DNA of 64,000 bases from positions 992,001-1,056,000 of the forward strand of contig OX595986.1 in the NCBI GenBank assembly GCA_951394045.1, read 5' to 3'. Positions 42,433-51,937 of this stretch are shown piece by piece. Position 1 is the first letter of the stretch. Each line of letters opens with the position of its first letter. A model generated the notes under the pieces. It ran no database searches. It saw only the letters and a list, made by a program, of their open reading frames with translations, and was not told where the DNA came from. A program made the position numbers and the translations under genes. The DNA comes from Nitzschia sp. DOCU1. Taxonomy: Eukaryota > Bacillariophyta > Bacillariophyceae > Bacillariales > Bacillariaceae.

Positions 42433-44823
42433 ATGAAAAGAGCTCTCGCGACGATGAAAAATGACGGCGCGGCCGAGACTTTTCTTGGAACCTCTCAAAG
42501 GTGGGAGGCAGGGTTTCACACTCGACTCGACTCTTACTCCTCGTCTACATTGTTCAGGATGCAGTCTTGCCTTGCTACTGCAACTTCATCTTCTTCTTCT
42601 TACGCACCGCATCATCGCATTGTCTTGTTATTTGATTTGGATTGCTTTTATGCCCAATGCGAGCGAGTGCGTCTAGGACTCGACCCACAGGTCAGTCTCG
42701 CACTCTTGCAATGGAATTCCGTCTTGGCAGTCACGTATCCGGCACGAGAATATGGCATTCAACGGGGGGATAGCTGGGAAGAAGTGGCGGAAAAATCCAA
42801 GGGAAAATGTTGGGCGATTCATTTGCACGTTTTAGAAATGGCGTCATCCGATTCTGCCACGACTACCACTGCGACTAAGAATAATAACACGACGACAACG
42901 ACTGCGGTTACGACGACGACCAGCACCGCCACAAAGGCACCAACAGTCAAGAATCCTTATTTGAAACAAAGCACCAAGCCAGCAGCAGAATCCACCGATG
43001 AGAATGATGATCAGCCGTCTTGCAGTACTACCACTGCTGTAACGCCGAGTCTGGACGTCAGCCATGACAACGACGCCAACAACCAGGATCACGACGACGA
43101 GCCTATCATTGCCAATATTGAAGAAGCTTATAATCAAATTTACAAATTATCTCGAGAAGATCAACTCCAGTGTCAGCAAACGGAACGTGGAGTCCGTCGA
43201 TTTCATCATCAAGGCAAGGCCTGTTTGGAACGATATCGATTAGCGTCCATGCGAATTTTTTCGGTCGTGTTAGAAAGTTTGACCCAGCGTTTAGGTTCCA
43301 AGGACAAGTTTACCTTGGAACGAGCGTCGATTGATGAATTTTATTTGGATATTACAAAGTATTGCTATCAAGACTCCACTTTGACGCTGCAAGACATGAA
43401 GCACCAAACCGTCATTGTGGGGCAAGAGCAGGGGCATGAAAATTCGTCGGGGTATGAAACAAATGATCCTCAACGTTTGGCGTTACAAAGGGCCTGCCAA
43501 GTATCGAATTGGATCCGAAAGGATGTCATGGACATTTTGGGATTCACAATGTCCGCTGGAATCTGTACCAACAAAATGATGGCAAAATTGGCAGCATCGT
43601 ACGGAAAGCCCGATGGACAGGCTGTCTTGCATCCCGATCAGTTTCCCACGGTTCTTCATAAAACCAAAATACGTAAAGTTCGTCACTTTGGAGGGAAACA
43701 GGGCAAGCAAGTTTTGCGAATATTACAAGAGCAATCAGAGAATCAAGGAGTTCACTTTGATAAGGATGCCGCTACCATGGGCGATTTGCAGCAAGTACCG
43801 CTTCCAGTCTTGCAAAAACACTTTCACGAAGATACGGCACATTTTATATTTGAGGCTTGTCGGGGTGTGGATTTGGAGGCGGTCCGAGAAACGACAGGTG
43901 CACTAGTCAAATCCATTACAGCGTTCAAGTCCTTCCCGGCCACAAGTCTGCTGACGGAAATACAAAACTGGATCACGCTCATGTCGAACGAAGTAGTGAC
44001 TCGTGTCGCCAAGGATTCGGTACGCAATCGTCGTTACCCCAAGACTTGTACTCTTAACTACGACTATTACGAAACGACCTCGGGACGACGACCGGCTGGA
44101 GCAACTTCCGGACGTAACTTTCGGACTGCCAAATCGATTCGTCTCAACTTTCCTCATGAAAGAAGCAATCAAAAGGTAGCCGATTTGGTCCAACAGGCCA
44201 TGGAAAAGTTGCACCCCATTTTACAAAAGCATCCATTACGAGGTGTGGGCTTGGCCGTGAGTAATTTCGAACCACGAGGGTGTCCGCCAGAAGGCGCACA
44301 AGGAATTACTACGTTTCTAGTCAAGAAGGATGAAATGGTGGCGACGGATCGGGTGAAACCGGTTCTGAGCAGTGGCGCAGCTAGATTGTCAGCAAAGCGG
44401 AAACCAGTTATTGAGCAATTCTTTTCGCAACAGCAGCAGCAGCAGCAGCAGCAGGAAGAATTAGAAAAGGATGAGGCGGGAACACCATGTAATAGGACGA
44501 CGACTCCTAACTCCAACTCTCCACTACAAGAGCAACCACGGAATAACGACAAGGACGAACCGCATTGTGCAGGCGATACGGAGGGAGAAGTTGAGGGGTC
44601 AAAAGGTTCGGATCCAAGTTTGCATCTTCCAAAGAGCCAAGCCGACGAAGACGAAGAATTCGCCAAGAAGCTCCAGGCTTCTTTTGACCGGGAAAACTAC
44701 GTGCTTTCTGCTGCCAACCGATTCCGATCCAAAGGCCGGTCAACTGGAGCGCAGAAGTCATTACCAGCTCACCAGCCTCCCCCAAAAGTTCGACGAATTG
44801 ATTCCTTTTTTGGAAGAAAGTGA
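42433..44823 (+). CDS. POLH: DNA polymerase eta (Y-family translesion polymerase)
   Basis: 796 aa, single exon, from ATG 42433. Translesion synthesis past UV damage. Catalytic motifs: FDLDCFYAQCE (metal site, about residue 65), YPAREYGIQRGD, and ASIDEFYLDI with the second acidic pair. The eta-type arrangement with a long insert before SIDEFY is seen; the insert (about 140-215) is Thr/Asn-rich low complexity. The little-finger region ends near LAVSNFEPRG. The tail has a polyQ run, an I-x-x-F-F PIP-like site (KPVIEQFF), an MIU-like ubiquitin-binding segment (DEEFAKKLQASFDRE) and a terminal PIP-like RRIDSFFGRK. No zinc finger (UBZ) seen. Confidence 0.9.
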   Translation: MKRALATMKNDGAAETFLGTSQRWEAGFHTRLDSYSSSTLFRMQSCLATATSSSSSYAPHHRIVLLFDLDCFYAQCERVRLGLDPQVSLALLQWNSVLAVTYPAREYGIQRGDSWEEVAEKSKGKCWAIHLHVLEMASSDSATTTTATKNNNTTTTTAVTTTTSTATKAPTVKNPYLKQSTKPAAESTDENDDQPSCSTTTAVTPSLDVSHDNDANNQDHDDEPIIANIEEAYNQIYKLSREDQLQCQQTERGVRRFHHQGKACLERYRLASMRIFSVVLESLTQRLGSKDKFTLERASIDEFYLDITKYCYQDSTLTLQDMKHQTVIVGQEQGHENSSGYETNDPQRLALQRACQVSNWIRKDVMDILGFTMSAGICTNKMMAKLAASYGKPDGQAVLHPDQFPTVLHKTKIRKVRHFGGKQGKQVLRILQEQSENQGVHFDKDAATMGDLQQVPLPVLQKHFHEDTAHFIFEACRGVDLEAVRETTGALVKSITAFKSFPATSLLTEIQNWITLMSNEVVTRVAKDSVRNRRYPKTCTLNYDYYETTSGRRPAGATSGRNFRTAKSIRLNFPHERSNQKVADLVQQAMEKLHPILQKHPLRGVGLAVSNFEPRGCPPEGAQGITTFLVKKDEMVATDRVKPVLSSGAARLSAKRKPVIEQFFSQQQQQQQQQEELEKDEAGTPCNRTTTPNSNSPLQEQPRNNDKDEPHCAGDTEGEVEGSKGSDPSLHLPKSQADEDEEFAKKLQASFDRENYVLSAANRFRSKGRSTGAQKSLPAHQPPPKVRRIDSFFGRK
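44421..44453. repeat. CAG repeat coding polyglutamine in polymerase eta
   Basis: Run of about eight CAG units giving a polyQ stretch in the C-terminal tail. Likely length-variable. Confidence 0.8.
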
Positions 44824-45623
44824 CAAGGTCAAAGTGATCCGGATCGCTCGAGAAACTGGCATTTGGAATCGTTTTGTTATTCTTGGTACAAGCCAATGAC
44901 TACTCTAGAGTATTTCTCTTTTGCTCGGAACTTCTGGATCAAAGCGAACTCTCGAAGCGCATCGGTGATCAAGAAAAGGAAATGACTAGAACGTTCCTGA
45001 ATGTTCGTTTGGAAACATGAAGAATGGTTGATGCAATCTTCTTGTGGGAAGTCTCTAGATGGTTTGTGTTGTCTCGAAACAAACTCGCCCTGTCGCGCCT
45101 GCGGTAATAAGCCACTACAACTACTACTAACTCTTGGATGATGGCGCTTCTATCATAGTACGGGTATCGGAGGATCGGTAGTAGCGATTATACTCCGTGT
45201 ACTAGACCATTTGCATGGCATTGCTTCGATGTTTCCTGAGAAGTTTACCTACGGCGGAGATGGATGCTCGTCGAACTTCGTTGGCATCAAATTTTGGCTA
45301 CATCACAGTCGTAGAAAGCCTACAGTTGGCTACATACGCAATTGTCAGTACTTTTGAGCAGTACCGCGCGCGAGACTGCGCTTCCAAAATGGTGCTCGGG
45401 CCAATTAAAACGAGCGAATACTTGCTCACCTGGCGCGCCTGACGCATTCGTCAGCGTTCCCAAATCCCAAGATTCTCCGGACCATCAAGACCCAAACAAA
45501 ACATCGGCACAAACATCACACCCACACAAAGCGGATTTCTTCCGAGTCTGGAAGTGAATCATTGAACAACTTCCATTAGCGTTGAATGACTAAAGGTCGT
45601 ATTCTCCAACTTATCCCTTCAAG
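44824..45623. other. Intergenic region
   Basis: 800 bp upstream of OvoA. A 75-codon ATG frame at 45215 shows no recognisable feature. Otherwise nothing seen. Confidence 0.5.
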
Positions 45624-48600
45624 ATGATGCTCTCTACTTCCGCCGCCCGCATGGGTTGTGTTCATACGACGTTACGTCATATAGGGAAAGCCAGCCGAGG
45701 ATTCTCGGCCGCTGCGGGTCGTCGTCAAGTTTTGTTTCGATCGGTGGGTCCGAATCGCAAGAAGACTTGGCACGATGCTCGTGCGGCTCTCGTCTCTGAT
45801 GTTGCTCGTTGGAAGTCAACCATGGCTACCTATAGCGACTCGGATGATGAGGAAACTGTTGACAGGTTTCATGGGCATGCCGAAGCTGCCAAGGTGCGAT
45901 CGGCGTTTTCCCACGAAGAAGCCTGGATGGCCAATCTCGGTCGTGGCGATAACAACGAGTGGCTTCTTGGGCCCCGAAATCCCGATGAATGGTTCACGGG
46001 CTTGAAGCCTTCTGTGTGTCCTGGTAAGTGTCCGAATATTAGGGGAGTTCGATTTTGAGGCTCGAGTTGTCGCAGATATATCTGATTTTGTTTCACGTTG
46101 TCGTAGGAGCGGATACAAAGGGAGTCATTCGGTCGCTTCCTTTGCCCAAGTTGGACGCTGTGACCCGAGAGGCCGCCAAGGATTACTTTGATAATTCTTG
46201 GACCCTTTACGAAACCCTTTTCGCCGGATTGAACGGGGAGGAATACTTCTATCGGTGAGTACATGAAATTGCAAAACCGGTGAATATGGACCTCGTGCTT
46301 GAGTCTAAGCAATTTTTGCTATTCGCAGCCCTCCTGTTCATGGACTTCGCCATCCACAAATTTTCTACTACGGTCATACTGCTTGCCTCTACATTAACAA
46401 GCTTCGTGTCAGTGGTGTTTTACCAAAGCCGGTGAATCCTTACTTTGAAAGTATCTTCGAGGTGGGGGTGGATGAAATGTTGTGGGATGATATGCACAAA
46501 AATGACATGGTCTGGCCTACCGTTAGAGAAGTTCATGAGTATCGAAAGGTGGTGTACAATGTGGTTGTCGATGCCATTATGAACCATCCCAGTTTGGACG
46601 ACTCGACTGGTCCAGTTAAGGTCGATCAGTCTCATCCAATGTGGGCTTTGTTTATGGGATACGAGCACGAACGAATTCACTTGGAAACCAGTTCCGTTCT
46701 CTTCCGTGAAGCACCTTACCACCTTGTCCAAACTCCTGAGAATTGGCCTCCTCTTCACCCCTCGGCCCACAAGAAAAACAGCCCATCGTCGAACCCTGTC
46801 GAAGGAATTCATTACCCGCCCAACAGGATGATCCCCGTCAAGAGCGAGACAGTAGACCTGGGAAAGCCCGCGGATTTTCCGTCATTTGGTTGGGATAATG
46901 AGTACGGAGAGCGCAAGATCGACGTTCCGGATTTCCATGCCAGCGAGCACATGATTACCAACGGTGAATTCTATCAATTCGTTAAGTCGGGAGGTTACCG
47001 CTCAAAGGAGTGGTGGTGTGATGACGGATGGGCTTGGAGAACTCACCGTAACATCAAATGGCCATTCTTCTGGGAGCCTGATGGACCAGCCGGATCGCAC
47101 GAGTACAAACTTCGTACCATTTTCAAGATTATCCCAATGGCGTGGGAGTGGCCAGTCGACGTTACCTACTATGAGGCCAAGGCGTTCTGCTGCTGGAAGG
47201 TTTGTAGAATACGTGTGTATTGACGCTTCTTATGGCGATCTGAAGCATGCCTCACAATTTCAACTTCTCTCATGTCGTAGACTGCCAAGGATGGATCTCC
47301 CGCTTGTAATCCGTACCGCTTGTTGACAGAGGCCGAACACCAAATCATTCGCCACAAGGATCACAATCTTGCTGCAGCTCGTAAGGACGTCTCGGCCGAT
47401 AAAGTTATGGTAACTTCGGGCGAGGACTTCCCCGTGGGTAGCAGCGGCGCAAACTTGAATCTGGCTTTCTCTTCGCAGAACCCCGTCAACCATTTTGCAC
47501 CTTCGCATACTGGACACCGTGACACCACGGGCAATGCTTGGGAATGGACGGAGGATCATTTCAATCCGTTGAAGGGTTTCGAGGTTCACCATGTTTATGA
47601 TGACTTCTCTACCCCTTGCTTTGATGGAAAACATTCGATGATTGTCGGAGGATCGTTCATTAGCACCGGAGATGAAGCATCGGTCTTTGCTCGCTTCCAC
47701 TTTCGTCCACACTTCTTGCAACATTCTGGCTTCCGTCTTGTTGCCTCGGACTCAGATGCTCCTGCGACCCATTTGTTTGCCGGAAATTTTGAGGGGCAGG
47801 TAGCAGCACGAAACGCTGCGATGGAAGCCGAGACCGCAGAAAAGACCGCCAATGACTCGGATAATGTCTACGAAACAGATGACAGCCTCCACATGTATCT
47901 TGGTTTGCACTACCCCACATCCGGAGCAGAGGAAGGAGTCGAACCTATCTTGCCCCACGCCAACTCTCCCATTCATGGGACTCGCTTCCCCCAACGCGTC
48001 GCCAACCTTCTGGCGTCTCTCAAACCGACAAAAAGCAACAATCACGCTTTGGACATGGGGTGTGCCGTTGGAGGGGCGTCATTTGAATTGGCGAAGAACT
48101 TTGACCACGTCGATGCGTTTGACTTTAGCGCAAACTTTGTCGCAGCTGCCAAGAAGATGCAGATCCAAGAGGATGTTCGTTTCCGTATTCCAGTCGAGGC
48201 GGAGTTGTATGAGGAAGTCCGTGCCGTCCACGAGAATGGTGTCACTCCTGACGTGTTGTCCAAGGTCAACTTTTTCACTGGTGACGCTTGCGACATCGAA
48301 AACATGGCAGAAATGGGAAAGCTTGGAACATACGATGGCATTATCATGTCGAATTTATTGTGCCGTCTTCCGGATCCCATGGCGTGTTTGAATGGTCTCA
48401 ACGGAATTGTCAACGAGGGCGGCGTTGTTGTTATGGTTACTCCATTTAGTTGGCTGGAAGAATTCACACCTCGCAGCAAGTGGCTCGGCGGACTCTATGA
48501 CCCCGTCTCAAAGAAGCCAATTCGTTCCAAGGATGTCTTGAAAGAAGTCATGGAGGATCGTGGATTTGAAAAGATCCATGAGGAAGAAGTACCTTTGGTC

Positions 48601-48669
48601 ATCCGTGAGCATCAGAGGAAGTACCAATACATCGTGAGCGAGGCAACTGGTTGGCGCAAGGTGGAATAA
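45624..48669 (+). CDS. ovoA: Ovothiol synthase OvoA (sulfoxide synthase plus methyltransferase)
   Basis: Joins cysteine to histidine as 5-histidylcysteine sulfoxide and, by its C-terminal domain, probably methylates 5-thiohistidine to ovothiol A. 935 aa; exons 45624-46023, 46107-46254, 46329-47199 and 47281-48669, GT-AG introns of 74-83 bp that all keep frame. A DinB-like domain (about 160-330) has HPQIFYYGHT and the iron motif H-x3-H-x-E in YEHERIHLE. An FGE-sulfatase-like domain (about 380-660) has MITNGEFYQFVKSGGY and GNAWEWTEDHF. The SAM methyltransferase (about 690-935) has ALDMGCAVGGASFELAK. The Arg/Ser-rich first 65 residues look like an organelle presequence; a start at MATYSDSDDEE would remove it. 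A free copy of the methyltransferase follows at 49012. Confidence 0.93.
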
Positions 48670-49011
48670 GTTACACGCTTGGTTGATGGTACCACAAGAT
48701 CGAAAGTGAGATACAAATACTAGATATTACAATTTTTATTTTGCTTCTCGGTCAGCAGTTATCTCTCTACTAGCTAGTAGAGAGGCAGGTGAATGGTGAT
48801 GAATGATTGAGTGAATGAATGAGGGAGGTGGCAAAGACCAATCCGACCAAATCGAAGCAAAATTCATGTGGTCGATGTAGTCCAAAAGCATATCTTTCTT
48901 CATTTTTCATTGCCCTCACCGCACAGATTCGTCTTGACGGTCGGCAACGTTTGTGATGTGTTGTGGTGTCACAAGAGCAAACCATTGACGAATTGACAAA
49001 AGGAGACCAGA
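48670..49011. other. Intergenic region
   Basis: 342 bp between OvoA and its methyltransferase copy; no further coding remnant of the upstream OvoA domains is seen here. Confidence 0.6.
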
Positions 49012-49872
49012 ATGAGTGATATCGAAAAGCCTCTCAAACGACAGAAAGCAGTAGACCACGAGGAGAATGTGTACGAGACGCAAACCAATCGCAACATGTA
49101 TCTCAGTCTTCATTTTCCGAATTCCGGCAAATCCGAGAACGTCGATCCCATTTTGGTTCATGACAACATGCCCACACACGGGCTCCGATTTCCACAACGA
49201 GTCGCAGAGCTGCTGGTAAAGCTCCAACCCAAAAATCTAGATGCGGCACTCGACATTGGGTGCGCGGTCGGAGGTTCTTCGTTTGAACTGGCGCGACACT
49301 TTTCGCACGTGGATGCATTTGATTACAGCCATTTGTTTGTAAAAGTTGCTAATCAAATGAAAGCGCACGAAACAGTCGAGTTTCAAATACCAATAGAGGC
49401 AGATATCCATGAGACTGTCGTTGCAGTGCATGAACCTGGTGTTACTAAAGATATTACATCCAAGGTCGATTTCTTCGTAGGGGATGCCTGTTGCCTGAAG
49501 CAACTCCAGACCGACCAGCATATTAGGGATGAATATGATGGTGTCTTGCTCTCTAATCTACTGTGCCGACTTCCCAACCCTCGTGCTTGTCTGGATGCGC
49601 TTTCTGGAATCGTGAATCCTGGTGGAGTAGTGGTCATGGTGACCCCATACAGCTGGTTGGAGCAATTTACGCCTCGATCGAAATGGCTTGGGGGATACTA
49701 TGACTCGTCATCACAGGAACCCGTTCAATCAAAGGCCGAATTAAAGCGTATCATGGAGGCTGGTGGGTTTGAATTGATCCATGAAGAGCAGGTCCCGCTT
49801 ATTATTCGGGAGCACCAGAGAAAATATCAGTACATCATCTCCGAAGCCACCGGCTGGCGTCGCAAAGAGTAG
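49012..49872 (+). CDS. Stand-alone OvoA-type 4-mercaptohistidine N1-methyltransferase paralog
   Basis: 286 aa, single exon, ATG 49012. It aligns end to end with the last 245 residues of the OvoA upstream: VYETQTNRNMYLSLHFPNSG against VYETDDSLHMYLGLHYPTSG, DIGCAVGGSSFELARHF against DMGCAVGGASFELAKNF, and nearly the same end (REHQRKYQYI.SEATGWR). Well over half of positions match by eye. The SAM-binding motif is intact, so it is likely an active methyltransferase on 5-thiohistidine or a related thiol-imidazole. It has no iron or sulfoxide synthase domains. It probably arose by tandem duplication of the terminal exon of ovoA. It ends 36 bp from the convergent gene at 49909. Confidence 0.88.
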   Translation: MSDIEKPLKRQKAVDHEENVYETQTNRNMYLSLHFPNSGKSENVDPILVHDNMPTHGLRFPQRVAELLVKLQPKNLDAALDIGCAVGGSSFELARHFSHVDAFDYSHLFVKVANQMKAHETVEFQIPIEADIHETVVAVHEPGVTKDITSKVDFFVGDACCLKQLQTDQHIRDEYDGVLLSNLLCRLPNPRACLDALSGIVNPGGVVVMVTPYSWLEQFTPRSKWLGGYYDSSSQEPVQSKAELKRIMEAGGFELIHEEQVPLIIREHQRKYQYIISEATGWRRKE

Positions 49873-49908
49873 GCGCAGTCATTGGCGGGGATCGGGTTTA
49901 TTCTTTGT

Positions 49909-50793
49909 TTATTCCCGTAGAATATGAACGTATCCCGTTGTTCCAAAGATATCGGCATTTTCCACATCCAAACGACCCACCAATTCCCAATTGTAGGCTG
50001 GATCAAGAACTCGATCGGTAGTAATCGCAATGCACCCTTTAGAGCAACCTTGGCTCAACAAGGCGCTCCATTCAGGATCCAAAATTAGGGCTTGTAGCTC
50101 TGGCGAAAATGCTTTCGCCGGCCAAGTCGTCGAGTAGGCAAAGACGACATCGACATTTTGCAATAAATTGGTGTAGTCCTCTGCCGGTCCCAAATGTAAA
50201 GATAGTGTGTTGGTTTTATCGTTGTGCGAGGGCTCTATGGACATGATCCCCATCTCAATACCCTGCTTCCCACATTCTAGAGCTCGTTCGTGAAGCGAAT
50301 CTGCAATTTCGATGCCATGGACTTCCCATGGTGCGCCACGATCTTCTTCCGATGCCCCACGACGAGTCATTGCAGTATAAAATACAAGGCGACCACATCC
50401 CGACCCAATATCAACAAATTTTATTTCCTTGGCATTTTTCCTGGTCGGGGGCAAGTATCGTAACGCCAAATCCACCAGTTCGTCAAGGCTAGCCAATGGA
50501 AACTCGGCATATGTCCGAGTAAGGCTAGGATCCGAGGGCTGCAGTCGCCCCGTGAAGTCCGCATCAAATCCATGGGCATCACGCCCCCAGCCGATTCGTT
50601 CACTGTATTCTTTTTGAGGCATCCATTCGTCGCTGATGATGGATTGCGCTTTTTCTCGGGTGTACGTTGTGGGGACAAAGGCTGTTGCGGTTTTGGGCAA
50701 CAATTGCTTGGCTGAAAAGCAGTGAACGACGATATCACGCCCTTGACACAGAATCAGCAGGGCAAACCATATTTGATGTTTCGAAAGGATCAT
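49909..50793 (-). CDS. Plastid-type SAM-dependent methyltransferase
   Basis: 294 aa from ATG 50793. This start is chosen because it gives a signal peptide (MILSKHQIWFALLILC) followed by TATAF|VPTT, an ASAFAP-type plastid motif; the frame stays open further upstream, with other ATGs that would bury this signal. The class I methyltransferase fold has motif I VDIGSGCGRLVFY, then HGIEIADSLHERAL, similar in style to DOT1-like folds, and a later VDVVFAYSTTWP. The substrate is unknown. It is divergent from the GNAT-like gene. Confidence 0.75.
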   Translation of the reverse strand: MILSKHQIWFALLILCQGRDIVVHCFSAKQLLPKTATAFVPTTYTREKAQSIISDEWMPQKEYSERIGWGRDAHGFDADFTGRLQPSDPSLTRTYAEFPLASLDELVDLALRYLPPTRKNAKEIKFVDIGSGCGRLVFYTAMTRRGASEEDRGAPWEVHGIEIADSLHERALECGKQGIEMGIMSIEPSHNDKTNTLSLHLGPAEDYTNLLQNVDVVFAYSTTWPAKAFSPELQALILDPEWSALLSQGCSKGCIAITTDRVLDPAYNWELVGRLDVENADIFGTTGYVHILRE

Positions 50794-51107
50794 CCTGCCT
50801 TTTTTGCATGTTAGCATACATGTGTTTGAACGGGGGACATGGATGGAATGATCATCAATTGACACCGAAACGAGTGAAAGAGTAAGATCACAAATTTTGG
50901 CGATGGATCTTTTAAAAAGCATTTCACGTGGATCGTGCGTGGAAAAGTACGTCAGTGTCAGCCCGTCGTCAGTCTGATGCGTTCTTCGCTTTCCTCTTGC
51001 CACAGACACAACCGTTCGACGAGAGGGTGTTGGCATCACGATGGCGATCGGCTGCAAGTCTGACAACACACTAAGAATACCATGTGCGGCAAAGGCCAGA
51101 AAGCATC
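50794..51107. other. Divergent intergenic region
   Basis: 314 bp with a CACGTG box at about 50925 and a nearby ACGTCA half-site. No gene required here; the open minus frame is read as 5' UTR. Confidence 0.4.
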
Positions 51108-51800
51108 ATGAGGTCGCTATACTTTGTCGCTTGCCTGTGCAATCTCGGGCTGGGTGTTGCCGCCTGGATGAACGATCGGTCACGAACGGCTACCAGAATA
51201 TCGACGACCCATCGTCGTCCGTTCGCGACGGTCGGAGAGAATCAAGTCCAGCCGTCATGGACTACCCAAGACATTGACGACTTTGCCGATAGCCGAGGTG
51301 TAATCATTTCCTTCACGACATTGGGACCAGGCTACCGCGCTGTGGCTCGGGCAAAACACGACGAAAGCATGATTCTTGGATATGTGGAAGGATTCCTTCG
51401 ACCGTCAGGGAACATTTTGCATCTGGACAAAATGCAAGTCTTCAAGCCCATGACAGAAAAGGTCAAACGACAAGTACCGGGCTCGTTAGATTTTGGTGGT
51501 GTCAGTTTTGGACTTGGATTATTAATGGGCTACAAGTGCTTGCTGCATGGCAAAGAAAATGGGCGCAGCGTTGCCGAATTTCTGGCAATTGACGACGAAG
51601 ACTTTCAGCACAAACGACTCGTGCGATACTACAAACGGGTAGGGTTTCAAGTTGTCAAATATGTGGGCGAAGATTTCCGAGACATTCCAGATCGATTAAT
51701 TTGGGGTGGATGCGGGACTTTAATGAAGGAAGATATTTATGTCTTGATGAACAAATGGGTGAAACTACTAGATCTGATGCGGAGCAGAACGGAGCCATAA
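51108..51800 (+). CDS. Secretory or plastid GNAT-like protein
   Basis: 230 aa, ATG 51108. A signal peptide (MRSLYFVACLCNLGLGVAA|W) has Trp at +1, which fits a secondary-plastid presequence. The body has a GNAT-like pattern: a beta strand MILGYVEGFLRP, KMQVF, then a Gly-rich turn SFGLGLLMGYKCLLHGKENG, and the late motif RLVRYYKRVGFQVVKYV, typical of the last acetyl-CoA-binding helix and strand of GNAT acetyltransferases. The pyrophosphate loop is weak, so the assignment is tentative. Confidence 0.6.
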   Translation: MRSLYFVACLCNLGLGVAAWMNDRSRTATRISTTHRRPFATVGENQVQPSWTTQDIDDFADSRGVIISFTTLGPGYRAVARAKHDESMILGYVEGFLRPSGNILHLDKMQVFKPMTEKVKRQVPGSLDFGGVSFGLGLLMGYKCLLHGKENGRSVAEFLAIDDEDFQHKRLVRYYKRVGFQVVKYVGEDFRDIPDRLIWGGCGTLMKEDIYVLMNKWVKLLDLMRSRTEP

Positions 51801-51937
51801 GCCCTCGGAGTGAGGTTTAAAAAATGGTTATTAGCACAATTGGAGGAATCAGTCCAAGGCTTCGATTAAGAGAGATCCCTTGCTAGTCAAGGGATAGACT
51901 GTGACTCGAGGCCACTAGAAAATGTAGTTGCGCAACC

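Noticed and set aside
45215..45442. 75-codon ATG frame upstream of OvoA
   Set aside because: Short, no motif, and no coding-like composition.
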